This document shows positions 1 through 8,964 of a stretch of DNA of 64,000 bases, piece by piece (the first letter of the stretch is position 1; each line of letters opens with the position of its first letter). Under the pieces are notes generated by a model. That model ran no database searches, was not told the origin of the DNA, and saw nothing but the letters and a program-made list of their open reading frames with translations. Made by a program: the position numbers and the translations under genes. The stretch is from Brevundimonas variabilis. Its GTDB lineage: Bacteria; Pseudomonadota; Alphaproteobacteria; Caulobacterales; Caulobacteraceae. The stretch is taken from contig NZ_JACHOR010000001.1 in assembly GCF_014199945.1 (NCBI RefSeq), forward strand, positions 868,001 through 932,000, written 5' to 3'.

Positions 1-1
1 A

Positions 2-679
2 GACGAGATCGTCGTGCTGCCGCTGTACCCGCAGTTTTCGACCACCACGACCCGCTCGTCCCTTCGGGCCTGGAACAAGGCCTATCGCGGTCCAGGACGG
101 TCGCGAGTGGTGTGCTGCTATCCCCAGGCGGACGGTTGGGTGGAAGCTCAGGCCCAGCTTATCCGCAAGGGATTGGCGGAAATTGGGGACCACCCTGTTC
201 GGGTCCTTTTCTCTGCCCACGGCATCCCGGAAAAGCTCGTCACCAAGGACGGCGACCCGTATCAGGAACAGGTCGAGGCCACGGTTGCCGCCGTTGCCGT
301 TCGTGCGGGTCTGAAGGACCATGCCCTTTGCTATCAGAGCCGCGTCGGGCCGCTGAAATGGCTGGGGCCGTCGACGCCTGAAGCCATCGACCAGGCTGCC
401 GAGGACAAGGTGGGTGTGCTGATCGTGCCCATCGCCTTTGTTTCGGAACATATCGAAACCCTGGTGGAACTCGACCAGGAGTATGCTGAGCTGGCCGAGG
501 AGAAGGGTGTCCATCCCTATGTCCGCGTGCCGGCTGTTGGGACAGCGGAACCGTTCATCGCGACCTTGTCCGATGCGGTGGTGGACGCGCTCGGTCGCGA
601 CGGGATTCGCCCCTACGGCCCCGGCTGCCAGGGTCGCTGGAAAGCCTGTCCCTGCCAGAATCCGCGCATGGCCGCCTAG
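2..679 (+). CDS. hemH: Ferrochelatase, 3' part (cut by window edge)
   Basis: Ferrochelatase inserts ferrous iron into protoporphyrin IX, the last step of haem synthesis. The frame is open from the first bases, so the true start lies upstream; the GTG at 14 is internal. Visible family signatures are VLPLYPQFSTTTT at the start of the segment, the SAHGIP motif with its metal-site histidine, the CYQSRVGPLKWLGP block, and IVPIAFVSEHIETLVELD. About the last 225 residues are present. The next gene, hemJ, starts 12 bp downstream after a good ribosome binding site, so haem genes are grouped. Identity is nearly certain; only the N-terminal third is missing. Confidence 0.95.
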   Translation, partial: DEIVVLPLYPQFSTTTTRSSLRAWNKAYRGPGRSRVVCCYPQADGWVEAQAQLIRKGLAEIGDHPVRVLFSAHGIPEKLVTKDGDPYQEQVEATVAAVAVRAGLKDHALCYQSRVGPLKWLGPSTPEAIDQAAEDKVGVLIVPIAFVSEHIETLVELDQEYAELAEEKGVHPYVRVPAVGTAEPFIATLSDAVVDALGRDGIRPYGPGCQGRWKACPCQNPRMAA

Positions 680-691
680 GAGGGCAAAGCG

Positions 692-1156
692 ATGAACCTT
701 TATGATCTGGCGCGCGGCCTTCATATCCTGGCCGTCATCGCCTGGATGGCAGGGTTGCTCTTCCTGCCTCGGCTCTATGCCTATGACGCCGAGCAACGCG
801 ACAAGGCCGAGCCCCTGCGCTCGGAGATGCAGGCGTTGCTGCGTGCCTGGCAGACGCGTCTGGTAAAGATCATCCTCAATCCGGCGATGATCCTGTCCTG
901 GGTCTTCGGCCTTTGGCTGATCCATATCGACGTGCAGACACGGGGCGCGGCGTTCTTGGGCGAGCCCTGGATGATCGCCAAGCTGGTCGGAATCCTGCTG
1001 TTGAGTGGCTGGCACGGTTATCTGTCCGCAGAAAAAAAGCGGATCGCGGCCGGAGCTTCTGTTCGAACGGGCAAGTTCTGGCGCCTGACCAACGAAGTGC
1101 CGTTCGTGCTGGCGATTGTGATGGTGCTCTCCGTCACGACCGAATGGCAGCTCTAG
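692..1156 (+). CDS. hemJ: Protoporphyrinogen IX oxidase HemJ
   Basis: A 154-residue polytopic membrane protein of the HemJ/UPF0093 family, which oxidises protoporphyrinogen IX to protoporphyrin IX, the substrate of HemH encoded just upstream. The N-terminus MNLYDLARGLHILAVIAWMAG carries the conserved family histidine in its first membrane segment, and the later segment AKLVGILLLSGWHGYL is followed by the basic loop SAEKKRIAAG. Three to four hydrophobic helices are visible. The start is the ATG after AGGAGGG. Adjacency to hemH supports the assignment; family and length fit. Confidence 0.9.
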   Translation: MNLYDLARGLHILAVIAWMAGLLFLPRLYAYDAEQRDKAEPLRSEMQALLRAWQTRLVKIILNPAMILSWVFGLWLIHIDVQTRGAAFLGEPWMIAKLVGILLLSGWHGYLSAEKKRIAAGASVRTGKFWRLTNEVPFVLAIVMVLSVTTEWQL

Positions 1157-1410
1157 GTCCAGAGGCAGGGTTATCCCGCTAGCGGTGGCTGGACAGTCAC
1201 GCTTGACCTGAACTCCCCCATGTGGTTCCGCTGACAGCGAGGCGCGGTTTTTTCGCGCTGCCCTTCTCTCGCGGCGCCGGTCGCTGAGGACGTATCGTCC
1301 CGCACCGGATCCCGTCGCATCTCCATGCCGGTCGAAAGACCAAGACACGACCCATATCCACACGCCCGCGCGATCCACGATCGTGCGGCGATGACGCTGA
1401 TTGTACGCCC

Positions 1411-2811
1411 ATGACCGATCCGATCCACGATGCCGCCGAGGCCGACACTCAGGCACCTGACACCGATACCCATCTTCAGGAGCCGATCGATACCTCGATC
1501 GTCGATCAGGAGGCCGAGGGCGACGATGAAGAGTCGATTGTCCCGTCCGGCCGGATCACCCTGCAGGAACTGAACGACAAGACGCCGGTGGAACTGGTGG
1601 CCTTTGCCGAACAGCTCGAGATCGAGAACGCCTCCAATCTGCGCAAACAGGATCTGCTGTTCGCCATCCTCAAGACCCTGGCGGACGAGGAGGTGGAGAT
1701 CATCGCCTCTGGGACGCTGGAAATGCTGCCCGACGGCTTTGGCTTCCTGCGCAGTCCGGACGCGAATTATCTGCCGGGTCCGGACGATGTTTATGTCTCG
1801 CCGTCACAGATTCGGCGGTTCGGGCTACGGTCCGGGGACACCGTTCACGGGGCTGTCCGGGGTCCTCGCGAAGGCGAGCGCTACTTCGCTTTGCTCAAGG
1901 TCGACACCATCAATTTCGAGGACCCCGAGACGGTCCGCACCAAGGTCAATTTCGACAACCTGACTCCGCTCTATCCCAATGAGCGGCTGATCATGGAGAT
2001 CCAGGATCCGACCCTGAAGGATCGCTCGGGTCGGGTGATCGACATCGTGGCCCCGCTCGGCAAGGGTCAGCGGTGCCTGATCGTCGCGCCGCCGCGCGTC
2101 GGCAAGACCGTGATGCTGCAGAACATCGCCAAATCGATCGAGGCCAATCATCCCGAAGTCGTGCTGATCGTTCTCCTGATCGACGAACGTCCCGAAGAAG
2201 TGACGGACATGCAGCGCACGGTGAAGGGCGAAGTGGTCGCCTCGACCTTTGATGAGCCGGCGACCCGCCACGTCGCGGTGGCCGAGATGGTCATCGAGAA
2301 GGCCAAGCGTCTGGTCGAGCACAAGCGGGACGTCGTCATCCTGCTGGACTCAGTCACGCGTCTCGGTCGCGCCTATAACGCCACGGTCCCGTCATCGGGC
2401 AAGGTCCTCACCGGGGGCGTGGATGCCAATGCGCTGCAGCGGCCCAAACGCTTCTTTGGTGCGGCGCGGAACGTGGAGGAGGGCGGCAGCCTGACCATAA
2501 TCGCCACGGCGCTGATCGACACCGGCAGCCGCATGGACGAGGTGATCTTCGAAGAGTTCAAGGGCACCGGCAACTCCGAGATCGTGCTGGACCGCAAGGT
2601 CGCCGACAAACGCATCTTCCCGGCCATCGATGTGCTGAAGTCCGGGACCCGGAAGGAAGAGCTGATCACGCCGAAGGATCAACTGACCAAGACCTATGTC
2701 CTGCGTCGCATCCTGAACCCCATGGGACCGCAGGATGCGATCGAGTTCCTCCTCGACAAGATGCGCCAGTCCAAGAACAATGGCGACTTCTTCCAGTCCA
2801 TGAACACCTGA
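1411..2811 (+). CDS. rho: Transcription termination factor Rho
   Basis: Hexameric RNA-dependent ATPase that ends transcription. The 466-residue protein has an acidic N-terminal extension of about 45 residues, then the Rho-N domain ([19 protein letters not shown]), the RNA-binding cold-shock fold ([19 protein letters not shown]), the Walker A motif APPRVGKT with the lysine near residue 232, and the Walker B/catalytic block [15 protein letters not shown]. It is longer than the 419-residue E. coli protein because of the extension, common in alphaproteobacteria. The 254-bp region after hemJ has no gene and may be a Rho leader; it includes a GC-rich hairpin with six T in the loop near 1240-1260. 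Confidence 0.97.
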   Translation: MTDPIHDAAEADTQAPDTDTHLQEPIDTSIVDQEAEGDDEESIVPSGRITLQELNDKTPVELVAFAEQLEIENASNLRKQDLLFAILKTLADEEVEIIASGTLEMLPDGFGFLRSPDANYLPGPDDVYVSPSQIRRFGLRSGDTVHGAVRGPREGERYFALLKVDTINFEDPETVRTKVNFDNLTPLYPNERLIMEIQDPTLKDRSGRVIDIVAPLGKGQRCLIVAPPRVGKTVMLQNIAKSIEANHPEVVLIVLLIDERPEEVTDMQRTVKGEVVASTFDEPATRHVAVAEMVIEKAKRLVEHKRDVVILLDSVTRLGRAYNATVPSSGKVLTGGVDANALQRPKRFFGAARNVEEGGSLTIIATALIDTGSRMDEVIFEEFKGTGNSEIVLDRKVADKRIFPAIDVLKSGTRKEELITPKDQLTKTYVLRRILNPMGPQDAIEFLLDKMRQSKNNGDFFQSMNT

Positions 2812-2832
2812 CGCGCAGTTCGGATCGGCCTA

Positions 2833-2848
2833 TGTTTCACGTGAAACA
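2833..2848. promoter_or_regulatory. parS: parS centromere site 1 (perfect)
   Basis: TGTTTCACGTGAAACA is a perfect 16-bp palindrome identical to the canonical chromosomal parS bound by ParB. It lies between rho and the next small gene, about 5 kb from parB. ParB-CTP clamps load at such sites and spread to form the origin partition complex. Sequence identity plus nearby parAB makes the call secure. Confidence 0.95.
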
Positions 2849-2859
2849 GGGAGAGCACC

Positions 2860-3096
2860 ATGAAGGTCAATATCGAGATCGAATGCGAGCCGGCCGAAGC
2901 GCGAGCCTTCCTTGGCCTGCCGAACGTAGAGCCGTTGAACGATCACCTGGTCGCGGAAATGAAGCGGCGGATGGACGAGAACATGGCGCTCATGCAGCCG
3001 GAAGAACTGCTGAAGAACTGGACCAGTTTTGGTCTTCAGGCGCAGGACCAGTTTCGGCGTCTGATGGAAATGGCGGCGACCTCGACGAAGCCCTGA
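2860..3096 (+). CDS. DUF6489-type small conserved protein
   Basis: A 78-residue soluble protein with no signal peptide. It starts MKVNIEIECEPAEARAFLGLPNV and ends with the helical block LLKNWTSFGLQAQDQFRRLME. This resembles a small family annotated as DUF6489 in Sphingomonadales and Caulobacterales, of unknown function. The start follows GGGAGAG, immediately after the parS site. It lies between rho and mnmE on the same strand. The family name is from memory; the coding call rests on the RBS, codon bias and conserved look. Confidence 0.75.
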   Translation: MKVNIEIECEPAEARAFLGLPNVEPLNDHLVAEMKRRMDENMALMQPEELLKNWTSFGLQAQDQFRRLMEMAATSTKP

Positions 3097-3154
3097 GACT
3101 CGCCGGATCCATCGGAGCGTTGATGCCACCCTGGCATCCGTTGCAGTGCCCGGC

Positions 3155-4462
3155 ATGACGGAGACGATCTTCGCCCTCGCCACGCCCCCCGGTCGGGGTG
3201 CCATTGCCGTGATCCGGGTGTCGGGCCCCGGTTCGGCGGACGCCTTGGGCGCATTGGGTGTCAGGTCCATCGCGCCCCGGCAGGCGGCGCTCAGGACCTT
3301 GAGGCATGCGGGCCGAATTCTGGACCAGGCGCTTGTGCTGCGGTTCACCGCACCGAACAGTTATACCGGCGAGGACAGTGCGGAACTCCACTTGCACGGC
3401 GGTCGGGCGGTCATCGAAGGTGTGGTGGACGCATTGAGCGCGCTTGGGCTCCGTCCTGCCGAACCCGGAGAGTTCACGCGACGGGCTTTTGAAAATGGCC
3501 AGATGGATCTCGCCCAGGCCGAGGCCGTGGCGGATCTGATCGACTCCGAGACCGCTGCACAGGCCTCTCAGGCCCTGGGGCAACTGGGCGGCACCCTTTC
3601 TCAGGCCTATGCCGGGTTTCGGCGGGACCTACTGACGGCGCTGGCGCTGGTCGAGGCCGAGATTGATTTTGCGGATGAGGACATCCCCGACCAACTGGCC
3701 CGGGCGGCCGGGCCGATCCTCGACAGGCTTGCCCGGGACCTGAACGTGGCCCTGTCCGATGCCGATCGCGGCCAACGGGTGCGTGAAGGGTACCGGATTG
3801 TCCTGATCGGGGAAACGAACGCGGGCAAGAGCACGCTGTTCAATGCTCTTGTAGCGCGCGAAGCGGCCATTGTGACCCCGATCGCCGGGACAACACGGGA
3901 CGTCCTCGATGCCGAGCTGGTCATCGGCGGCTTTGCCGTAACCCTGTCCGATACGGCTGGGCTGCGCGAGAGCGATGATCCCATCGAGGCTGAGGGCATC
4001 CGCCGAGCCAGGATGCGAGCGAAGGACGCGGACCTCAGGATCTGGGTTCGGGCTCCAGGTGACGATGGGGGAGCGGCCGCAGAGTTCATTCGGCCGACGG
4101 ACCTCGTCATCCTGAGCAAGGGTGATCTCGGACGTGCGACACCTCCCGAGGACATGATGGCCATCGCCACAAGCACCTCCGAAGGGACGGGCCTCGCTGA
4201 GGTTCGGGCGTGGATCGAGCGTCGGATATCCGAAGATCTGTCCGGCGCAGACTTTCCAGCCGTCACGCGCGAGCGGCACAGGCGACGGCTCACGGAAGCC
4301 CTTGGGTCGGTGGAGGCGGCGCGCTTTGCCCTTTCTACGGCACCCGAGATGGCTGGTGACGATTTGCGGCGGGCAGCAGAGGCTCTGGGCCGCGTCACTG
4401 GGGCCATTGGCGTGGAAGACATTCTCGGCGAGGTCTTCGCGACGTTCTGCATCGGGAAATAG
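3155..4462 (+). CDS. mnmE: tRNA modification GTPase MnmE
   Basis: With MnmG, MnmE makes the 5-carboxymethylaminomethyl group at wobble uridine 34 of several tRNAs. The N-terminal formyl-THF-binding domain starts TIFALATPPGRGAIAVIRVSG. The GTPase domain shows GETNAGKS (lysine about residue 225), GTTRD and DTAGLRE; the usual NKxD motif appears as SKGD. The C-terminus is the invariant FCIGK. I chose ATG 3155 over the in-frame GTG 3146 because it matches the family N-terminus. The protein is 435 residues, a normal length. mnmG follows after a parS-like site. Confidence 0.96.
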   Translation: MTETIFALATPPGRGAIAVIRVSGPGSADALGALGVRSIAPRQAALRTLRHAGRILDQALVLRFTAPNSYTGEDSAELHLHGGRAVIEGVVDALSALGLRPAEPGEFTRRAFENGQMDLAQAEAVADLIDSETAAQASQALGQLGGTLSQAYAGFRRDLLTALALVEAEIDFADEDIPDQLARAAGPILDRLARDLNVALSDADRGQRVREGYRIVLIGETNAGKSTLFNALVAREAAIVTPIAGTTRDVLDAELVIGGFAVTLSDTAGLRESDDPIEAEGIRRARMRAKDADLRIWVRAPGDDGGAAAEFIRPTDLVILSKGDLGRATPPEDMMAIATSTSEGTGLAEVRAWIERRISEDLSGADFPAVTRERHRRRLTEALGSVEAARFALSTAPEMAGDDLRRAAEALGRVTGAIGVEDILGEVFATFCIGK

Positions 4463-4481
4463 TCGCGCCCGCGCGGTCACG

Positions 4482-4497
4482 TGTTTCCCGTGAAACA
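4482..4497. promoter_or_regulatory. parS: parS-like site 2 (one mismatch)
   Basis: TGTTTCCCGTGAAACA differs from canonical parS at one central position. It lies in the mnmE-mnmG gap, just before mnmG. Caulobacter-type chromosomes tolerate single mismatches in functional parS sites, so ParB binding is likely but probably weaker than at site 1. Confidence 0.8.
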
Positions 4498-4541
4498 TCG
4501 ATGGCGTGGAAATCTTCCCGCCTTTCGACTATGACCCCCCG

Positions 4542-6416
4542 ATGCAATCTCCCCAGGCCTTTGATGTCATCGTGATCGGCGGCGGCCACGCCGGCTGCGA
4601 AGCTGCAGCTTCTTCGGCCCGTGCCGGTGCACGAACGCTTCTCCTGACGCAGACGCTCGAGACCGTGGGCGAGATGTCCTGCAATCCCGCTATCGGTGGT
4701 TTGGGCAAGGGCCACCTCGTGCGGGAGATCGATGCCATGGACGGCATCATGGGTCGGCTTGCGGATCAGTCCGGTATCCAGTTCCGACTGCTGAACCGCT
4801 CCAAGGGGGCAGCCGTCCGCGGTCCCCGCAGCCAGATCGATCGCCGACTGTACCGTGAGGCGATGCAGGCCGAGTTGGCGCAGACACCCAATCTGACCCT
4901 GATGGCGGGGACAGCCGAGGGTCTGGTCTTGTCCGGCGATCGGGTTTCTGGGGTAACGACCGGAGACGGAAAAATCCTGCGAGCGGCGGCCGTCGTCCTG
5001 ACGACGGGCACGTTCCTCAACGGTGTGATCCACCGGGGGGATGAGCGCACGCCTGCGGGTCGGCACGGCGAGGCACCGTCGACCGGGATGGCCTCCGACC
5101 TCTATGGAGCCGGGCTCGGCATGGGTCGGCTCAAGACAGGCACGCCGGCGCGGCTGGATGGCCGGACGATTTCCTGGGACCAGCTGGAGATGCAGGCCGC
5201 CGACGCCGAGCCGGTCCCTTTCAGCTTCCTGACCGATCGCATTGATGTGCCCCAGATTGCCTGTGGAATCACGGCGACCAATGCGGAAACCCATCGGATC
5301 ATCGCAGAGAATATTGGCGAGAGCGCCGTCTATGGCGGGCATTTGACCGGCAAGGGTCCGCGCTACTGTCCTTCGATCGAGGACAAGGTTGTCCGCTTTG
5401 CCGACAAGACCTCACACCAGGTGTTTCTGGAGCCCGAGGGGCTGGATGATCCAACGGTCTATCCCAATGGGATTTCGACCTCGGTGTCCGCAGAGACCCA
5501 GATGGCCTTCCTCCGCACCATGCCGGGCCTTGGGGCGGTCGAGGTTTTCCGATTCGGCTACGCGATCGAGTACGACTACGTCGATCCGCGCGAACTGACC
5601 CTTGCTCTGGAGGTCAAGAAGCGTCCCGGGCTTTATCTCGCGGGCCAGATCAACGGCACGACGGGCTACGAGGAGGCCGCGGCACAAGGCCTGATGGCCG
5701 GACTCAATGCCGCCCGGGCCGCAGCGGGCATGGACCCGATCATCCTCAGACGCGATCAGGCGTATATCGGCGTGATGATCGACGATCTGGTCACACGTGG
5801 TGTGACCGAGCCCTACCGGGTGTTTACCAGCCGCGCGGAATACCGACTGATCCTGCGCGCGGACAATGCGGATCAGCGGTTGACGCCCCTGGCATCGACC
5901 GCCGGGATCGTCTCGCCCGAGCGGCAGGCGCGGTTTGCGAAAAAAGCCACCCAACTTGCCGCGGCCGCCACGCTTGTGCGCGAGACGCGTTTCACGCCCA
6001 AGGAGGCCGCCGCGCTGGGCATACCCGTCAATGCAGATGGTCAGCGGCGCTCCATGCGGGACCTTCTGGCCTATCCGGACGTGGATCTCAGGACCTTTTT
6101 GCCCGCCTATCCGGTGATCCAAACCTGGGCTGCGGATGTTCGTGAGCAGGTGGAAATCGACGCTGGGTATGCGGGCTATCTCGATCGCCAGACGGCCGAT
6201 GCCGAGGGGTTGCGGCGCGAGGAAGATCTGCAACTCCCGCAGGACCTCGACTTCACGCGGATTGGAGGGCTGTCGAACGAGGCCCGTGAGAAGCTCGCCC
6301 TGGTCAGGCCTTCGACGCTTGGACAGGCGGGCAGGATTGAAGGGATCACGCCGGGGGCCCTGACAGCCTTGCTGGCGCATGTGAAGCGGAACCGACCGAC
6401 GGCGGTCGCTGCCTGA
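4542..6416 (+). CDS. mnmG: tRNA uridine 5-carboxymethylaminomethyl modification enzyme MnmG
   Basis: FAD-dependent partner of MnmE in wobble uridine modification. The N-terminal dinucleotide-binding motif [15 protein letters not shown] is followed by the family block [22 protein letters not shown]. Further signatures are [11 protein letters not shown], a C-rich catalytic segment (ITATNAETH...[11 protein letters not shown]), and [18 protein letters not shown] take ATG 4542 as the start (624 residues); the in-frame GTG at 4506 would add 12 atypical residues. The stop overlaps the rsmG start by one base (TGATG), so the two are translationally coupled. Confidence 0.96.
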   Translation: MQSPQAFDVIVIGGGHAGCEAAASSARAGARTLLLTQTLETVGEMSCNPAIGGLGKGHLVREIDAMDGIMGRLADQSGIQFRLLNRSKGAAVRGPRSQIDRRLYREAMQAELAQTPNLTLMAGTAEGLVLSGDRVSGVTTGDGKILRAAAVVLTTGTFLNGVIHRGDERTPAGRHGEAPSTGMASDLYGAGLGMGRLKTGTPARLDGRTISWDQLEMQAADAEPVPFSFLTDRIDVPQIACGITATNAETHRIIAENIGESAVYGGHLTGKGPRYCPSIEDKVVRFADKTSHQVFLEPEGLDDPTVYPNGISTSVSAETQMAFLRTMPGLGAVEVFRFGYAIEYDYVDPRELTLALEVKKRPGLYLAGQINGTTGYEEAAAQGLMAGLNAARAAAGMDPIILRRDQAYIGVMIDDLVTRGVTEPYRVFTSRAEYRLILRADNADQRLTPLASTAGIVSPERQARFAKKATQLAAAATLVRETRFTPKEAAALGIPVNADGQRRSMRDLLAYPDVDLRTFLPAYPVIQTWAADVREQVEIDAGYAGYLDRQTADAEGLRREEDLQLPQDLDFTRIGGLSNEAREKLALVRPSTLGQAGRIEGITPGALTALLAHVKRNRPTAVAA

Positions 6417-7039
6417 TGTCGCTCGACGACGCAAAGGCAGCGTTCCAGACAGAGAGCGGCACGTCCCCCGCCCAGATGGCGGATCTTCAGGCCCTTCTGG
6501 AGCGGCTCACAGAAACGAATGCGGTGATGAATCTGGTGGGACCCGACAGTCTGCCTGAGTACTGGACGCGCCATGTCCTCGACTCGGCGCAGCTTCTCGA
6601 TCACGCACCGGCCGCCCGGACGTGGGCCGATCTGGGGGCGGGAGCCGGTTTCCCGGGTCTGGTTCTCGCGATCCTGCTGAAGGGTCAGCCCGATGCTCAC
6701 ATCTGGCTGATCGACAGTCTTGGGAAACGATGCCGGTTTCTGCAGGGGATTGTCGACCTTCTGTCCCTGCCGGCCACCGTGATTCATGGGCGGGCGGAGG
6801 ACCAGAAGCTTCGGGTCGACATCGTTACAGCCCGGGCGCTCGCGCCTATGGATAAGTTGCTGGGTTACGCACAGCCGTATTTTACACGGGGCGCGCAGGG
6901 GCTGTTCCTCAAGGGTGAAAAAGCCGAAATGGAACTGCAGACGGCCTGGGCCTCCTGGTCGTTTGAGGCTGATCTTTCCATTTCGCGCAGCGACCCGCGT
7001 GGGCGCATCGTGTCCGTCCGGAGCCTTCATGCCCGCTGA
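6416..7039 (+). CDS. rsmG: 16S rRNA (guanine-527-N7) methyltransferase RsmG
   Basis: Methylates G527 of 16S rRNA using SAM. The 207-residue protein has the family order: an N-terminal helical part ending NLVGPDSLPEYWTRHVLDS, the SAM-binding motif WADLGAGAGFPGLVLAI, then LIDSLGKRCRFL and IVTARALAPMDKLL. Its start overlaps the mnmG stop, and its last 11 bases overlap the parA start. The order mnmG-rsmG-parA-parB is highly conserved near bacterial origins. Confidence 0.95.
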   Translation: MSLDDAKAAFQTESGTSPAQMADLQALLERLTETNAVMNLVGPDSLPEYWTRHVLDSAQLLDHAPAARTWADLGAGAGFPGLVLAILLKGQPDAHIWLIDSLGKRCRFLQGIVDLLSLPATVIHGRAEDQKLRVDIVTARALAPMDKLLGYAQPYFTRGAQGLFLKGEKAEMELQTAWASWSFEADLSISRSDPRGRIVSVRSLHAR

Positions 7040-7844
7040 GAAGCCCACACGCATTCTTGCCGTCTCCAACCAGAAGGGCGGAGTGGGAAAGACGACGACG
7101 GCGATCAACCTCGGCACTGCCCTGGCCGCCATCGGCGAGCGTGTCCTGCTGGTCGATATGGATCCCCAAGGTAATGCCTCGACAGGTTTGGGTGTTCCAC
7201 GTGAAACACGTCGTATCACCATCTACGACGTCATCGTCGATGGGCGTTCCGTGGATGATGCCGCCGTCGAAACAGCCGTACCCGGCCTTCATATCATTCC
7301 CGCAGATGCCGATATGTCCGGCGTCGAAATCGAGCTCAGTCAGGCGGACAGGCGCTCCTATCGCTTGCGCGACGCCCTGGCCCTTCAGGGCAGCACCGGT
7401 AAGCCCCGGTATGACTACGTCCTGATCGATTGCCCGCCGTCGCTCAACCTTCTGACCCTCAATGCCATGAGCGCCGCAGACGGCGTTCTGGTCCCCCTGC
7501 AGTGCGAATTCTTTGCGCTGGAAGGCCTGACACAGTTGATGAAGACGATCGACATGGTCCGGCAGAGCCTGAACCCGGCGCTCGAGATCCAGGGTCTTGT
7601 TCTGACCATGTATGATCGTCGGAACGCCCTGTCCGGCCAGGTTTCGGCCGATGTTCGCCAGCATTTCGGCGACAAGGTCTACGAGGCCGTAATTCCCCGC
7701 AACGTCAGGGTTTCCGAAGCCCCGTCGTTCGGAAAACCTGTCCTGATCTATGATCTGAAATGTACTGGCAGCCAGGCCTATCTGCGGCTTGCCAAGGAAG
7801 TGGTCGCGCGCGAACGCCATCGCCGCGCCAAGATTGCCGCCTGA
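7029..7844 (+). CDS. parA: Chromosome partitioning ATPase ParA
   Basis: ParA drives origin segregation by forming a nucleoid-bound ATP gradient that moves the ParB-parS complex. The start ATG 7029 gives MPAEKPTRILAVSNQKGG, with the deviant Walker A KGGVGKTT at about residues 16-23, then LLVDMDPQGNAS and YVLIDCPPSLNLLTLNA. The protein is 271 residues, typical for a chromosomal ParA. A longer upstream reading exists but lies inside rsmG and has no family match. A parS-like site lies inside this gene. Confidence 0.96.
   Translation: MPAEKPTRILAVSNQKGGVGKTTTAINLGTALAAIGERVLLVDMDPQGNASTGLGVPRETRRITIYDVIVDGRSVDDAAVETAVPGLHIIPADADMSGVEIELSQADRRSYRLRDALALQGSTGKPRYDYVLIDCPPSLNLLTLNAMSAADGVLVPLQCEFFALEGLTQLMKTIDMVRQSLNPALEIQGLVLTMYDRRNALSGQVSADVRQHFGDKVYEAVIPRNVRVSEAPSFGKPVLIYDLKCTGSQAYLRLAKEVVARERHRRAKIAA
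7193..7208. promoter_or_regulatory. parS: parS-like site 3 inside parA (one mismatch)
   Basis: TGTTCCACGTGAAACA, one base from the canonical site, falls in parA codons shortly after the Walker A region. Sites of this form occur within par operons of relatives. Its coding location means that protein and DNA constraints overlap here. Confidence 0.82.
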
Positions 7845-7854
7845 AGGAATACGC

Positions 7855-8745
7855 ATGTCGGAACGTCAAAGAGGTCTGGGTCGCGGTCTTTCGGCGTTGC
7901 TTGGAGAACAGGTGGATGCCGCGCCCGTCGTCGCAACCGGATCCATGCCCGCTGGCGTGATGCTGGTTCCGATCGAGACCGTCAAACCCAATCCGGACCA
8001 GCCCCGAAAGATCTTCCTGCGAGAGGACCTGGAGGAACTGGCAACCTCGATCCGGGACAAGGGTGTCCTTCAGCCCATCCTTGTCCGGTCGCAGCCCGGC
8101 GGTGACGGCACCTGGCAGATCATCGCTGGCGAACGTCGCTGGCGTGCGTCACAGATCGCGCGCCTGACCGAAGTGCCGGTGATCGTCAACGAGATGGACG
8201 ACCTGGCCGTCTTCGAAGTCGCCATCATCGAGAATGTCCAGCGCGCCGACCTCAATCCTCTCGAGGAAGCGGACGCCTACCGGATGCTGATGGAGCGGTT
8301 CGGGCGGACCCAGGACGCGGTTGCCGGCATCGTAGGCAAGTCGCGCAGTCATGTGGCCAATACCCTGCGACTGCTGCAACTGCCTGAAGAGGTGCTGTGG
8401 TTCGTCCGGCATGGCAAGCTGAGCGCAGGCCACGCCCGGGCGATGATCACCGCCCCTGATCCCGTCGCCCTCGCCCAGCAGGCCGAACGCGAAGGCCTGA
8501 ACGTGCGTCAGGTCGAGCGTCTGGCGCGTCAGGCCGCCGAAGGACAGGGCAAGGCGCAGGCTCGCCCGAAGGGTCGCCTCGATGCCGGAACATCGCCCGA
8601 TATCGCGGCGCTCGAACAGGATCTGGCGGACGCGCTCGGCCTGAAGGTTTCGCTGGTCGATCGGAGCGGGAAGGGGGAGCTGACCCTGTCCTACGCTTCG
8701 CTGGAGCAATTGGATGACCTCTGTCACCGGCTGATGAAGCTCTGA
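7855..8745 (+). CDS. parB: Chromosome partitioning protein ParB
   Basis: CTP-dependent sliding clamp that binds parS. The 296-residue protein starts MSERQRGLGRGLSALLGE, the ParA-interacting N-terminus. The CTP-binding motifs are GERRWRAS (about residue 92) and ENVQRADLNPLEEA (about 126). A helix-turn-helix follows (GIVGKSRSHVANTLRLLQLP), and a C-terminal dimerisation domain ends the protein. ATG 7855 sits 10 bp after the parA stop and follows AAGGA. An upstream in-frame extension inside parA is rejected. Confidence 0.96.
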   Translation: MSERQRGLGRGLSALLGEQVDAAPVVATGSMPAGVMLVPIETVKPNPDQPRKIFLREDLEELATSIRDKGVLQPILVRSQPGGDGTWQIIAGERRWRASQIARLTEVPVIVNEMDDLAVFEVAIIENVQRADLNPLEEADAYRMLMERFGRTQDAVAGIVGKSRSHVANTLRLLQLPEEVLWFVRHGKLSAGHARAMITAPDPVALAQQAEREGLNVRQVERLARQAAEGQGKAQARPKGRLDAGTSPDIAALEQDLADALGLKVSLVDRSGKGELTLSYASLEQLDDLCHRLMKL

Positions 8746-8771
8746 GGGCTTTGCTGTGCTAGGGTGCAGGA

Positions 8772-8948
8772 ATGACAGACAAGACCGAAACTGCCGCTGA
8801 AGCCCTGAAACGCGTCCTCGCGGCCAAGAAGGCGGCATCGCCCGCCCATTCCGGCATGGGTGGCGGCAAGACCGAGGAGCGTGCGGTTGCGGCCAAAAGC
8901 GCTGCGCTGGCCAAGCCCGCGTTTCGTAAGGCCTCGAAACGCGGCTGA
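8772..8948 (+). CDS. Small Lys/Ala-rich basic protein
   Basis: A 58-codon frame follows parB after 26 bp. It starts MTDKTETAAEALKRVLAAKK and ends KPAFRKASKRG. It is strongly basic, lacks a signal peptide or membrane helix, and has the third-position G/C bias of the neighbouring genes. An AGG-containing sequence precedes the ATG. I do not recognise a function. The composition could suit nucleic-acid binding, but this is only inference. It converges on holA, ending 17 bp from that gene's stop. Confidence 0.6.
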   Translation: MTDKTETAAEALKRVLAAKKAASPAHSGMGGGKTEERAVAAKSAALAKPAFRKASKRG

Positions 8949-8964
8949 TCGACGACTGGCGCGC

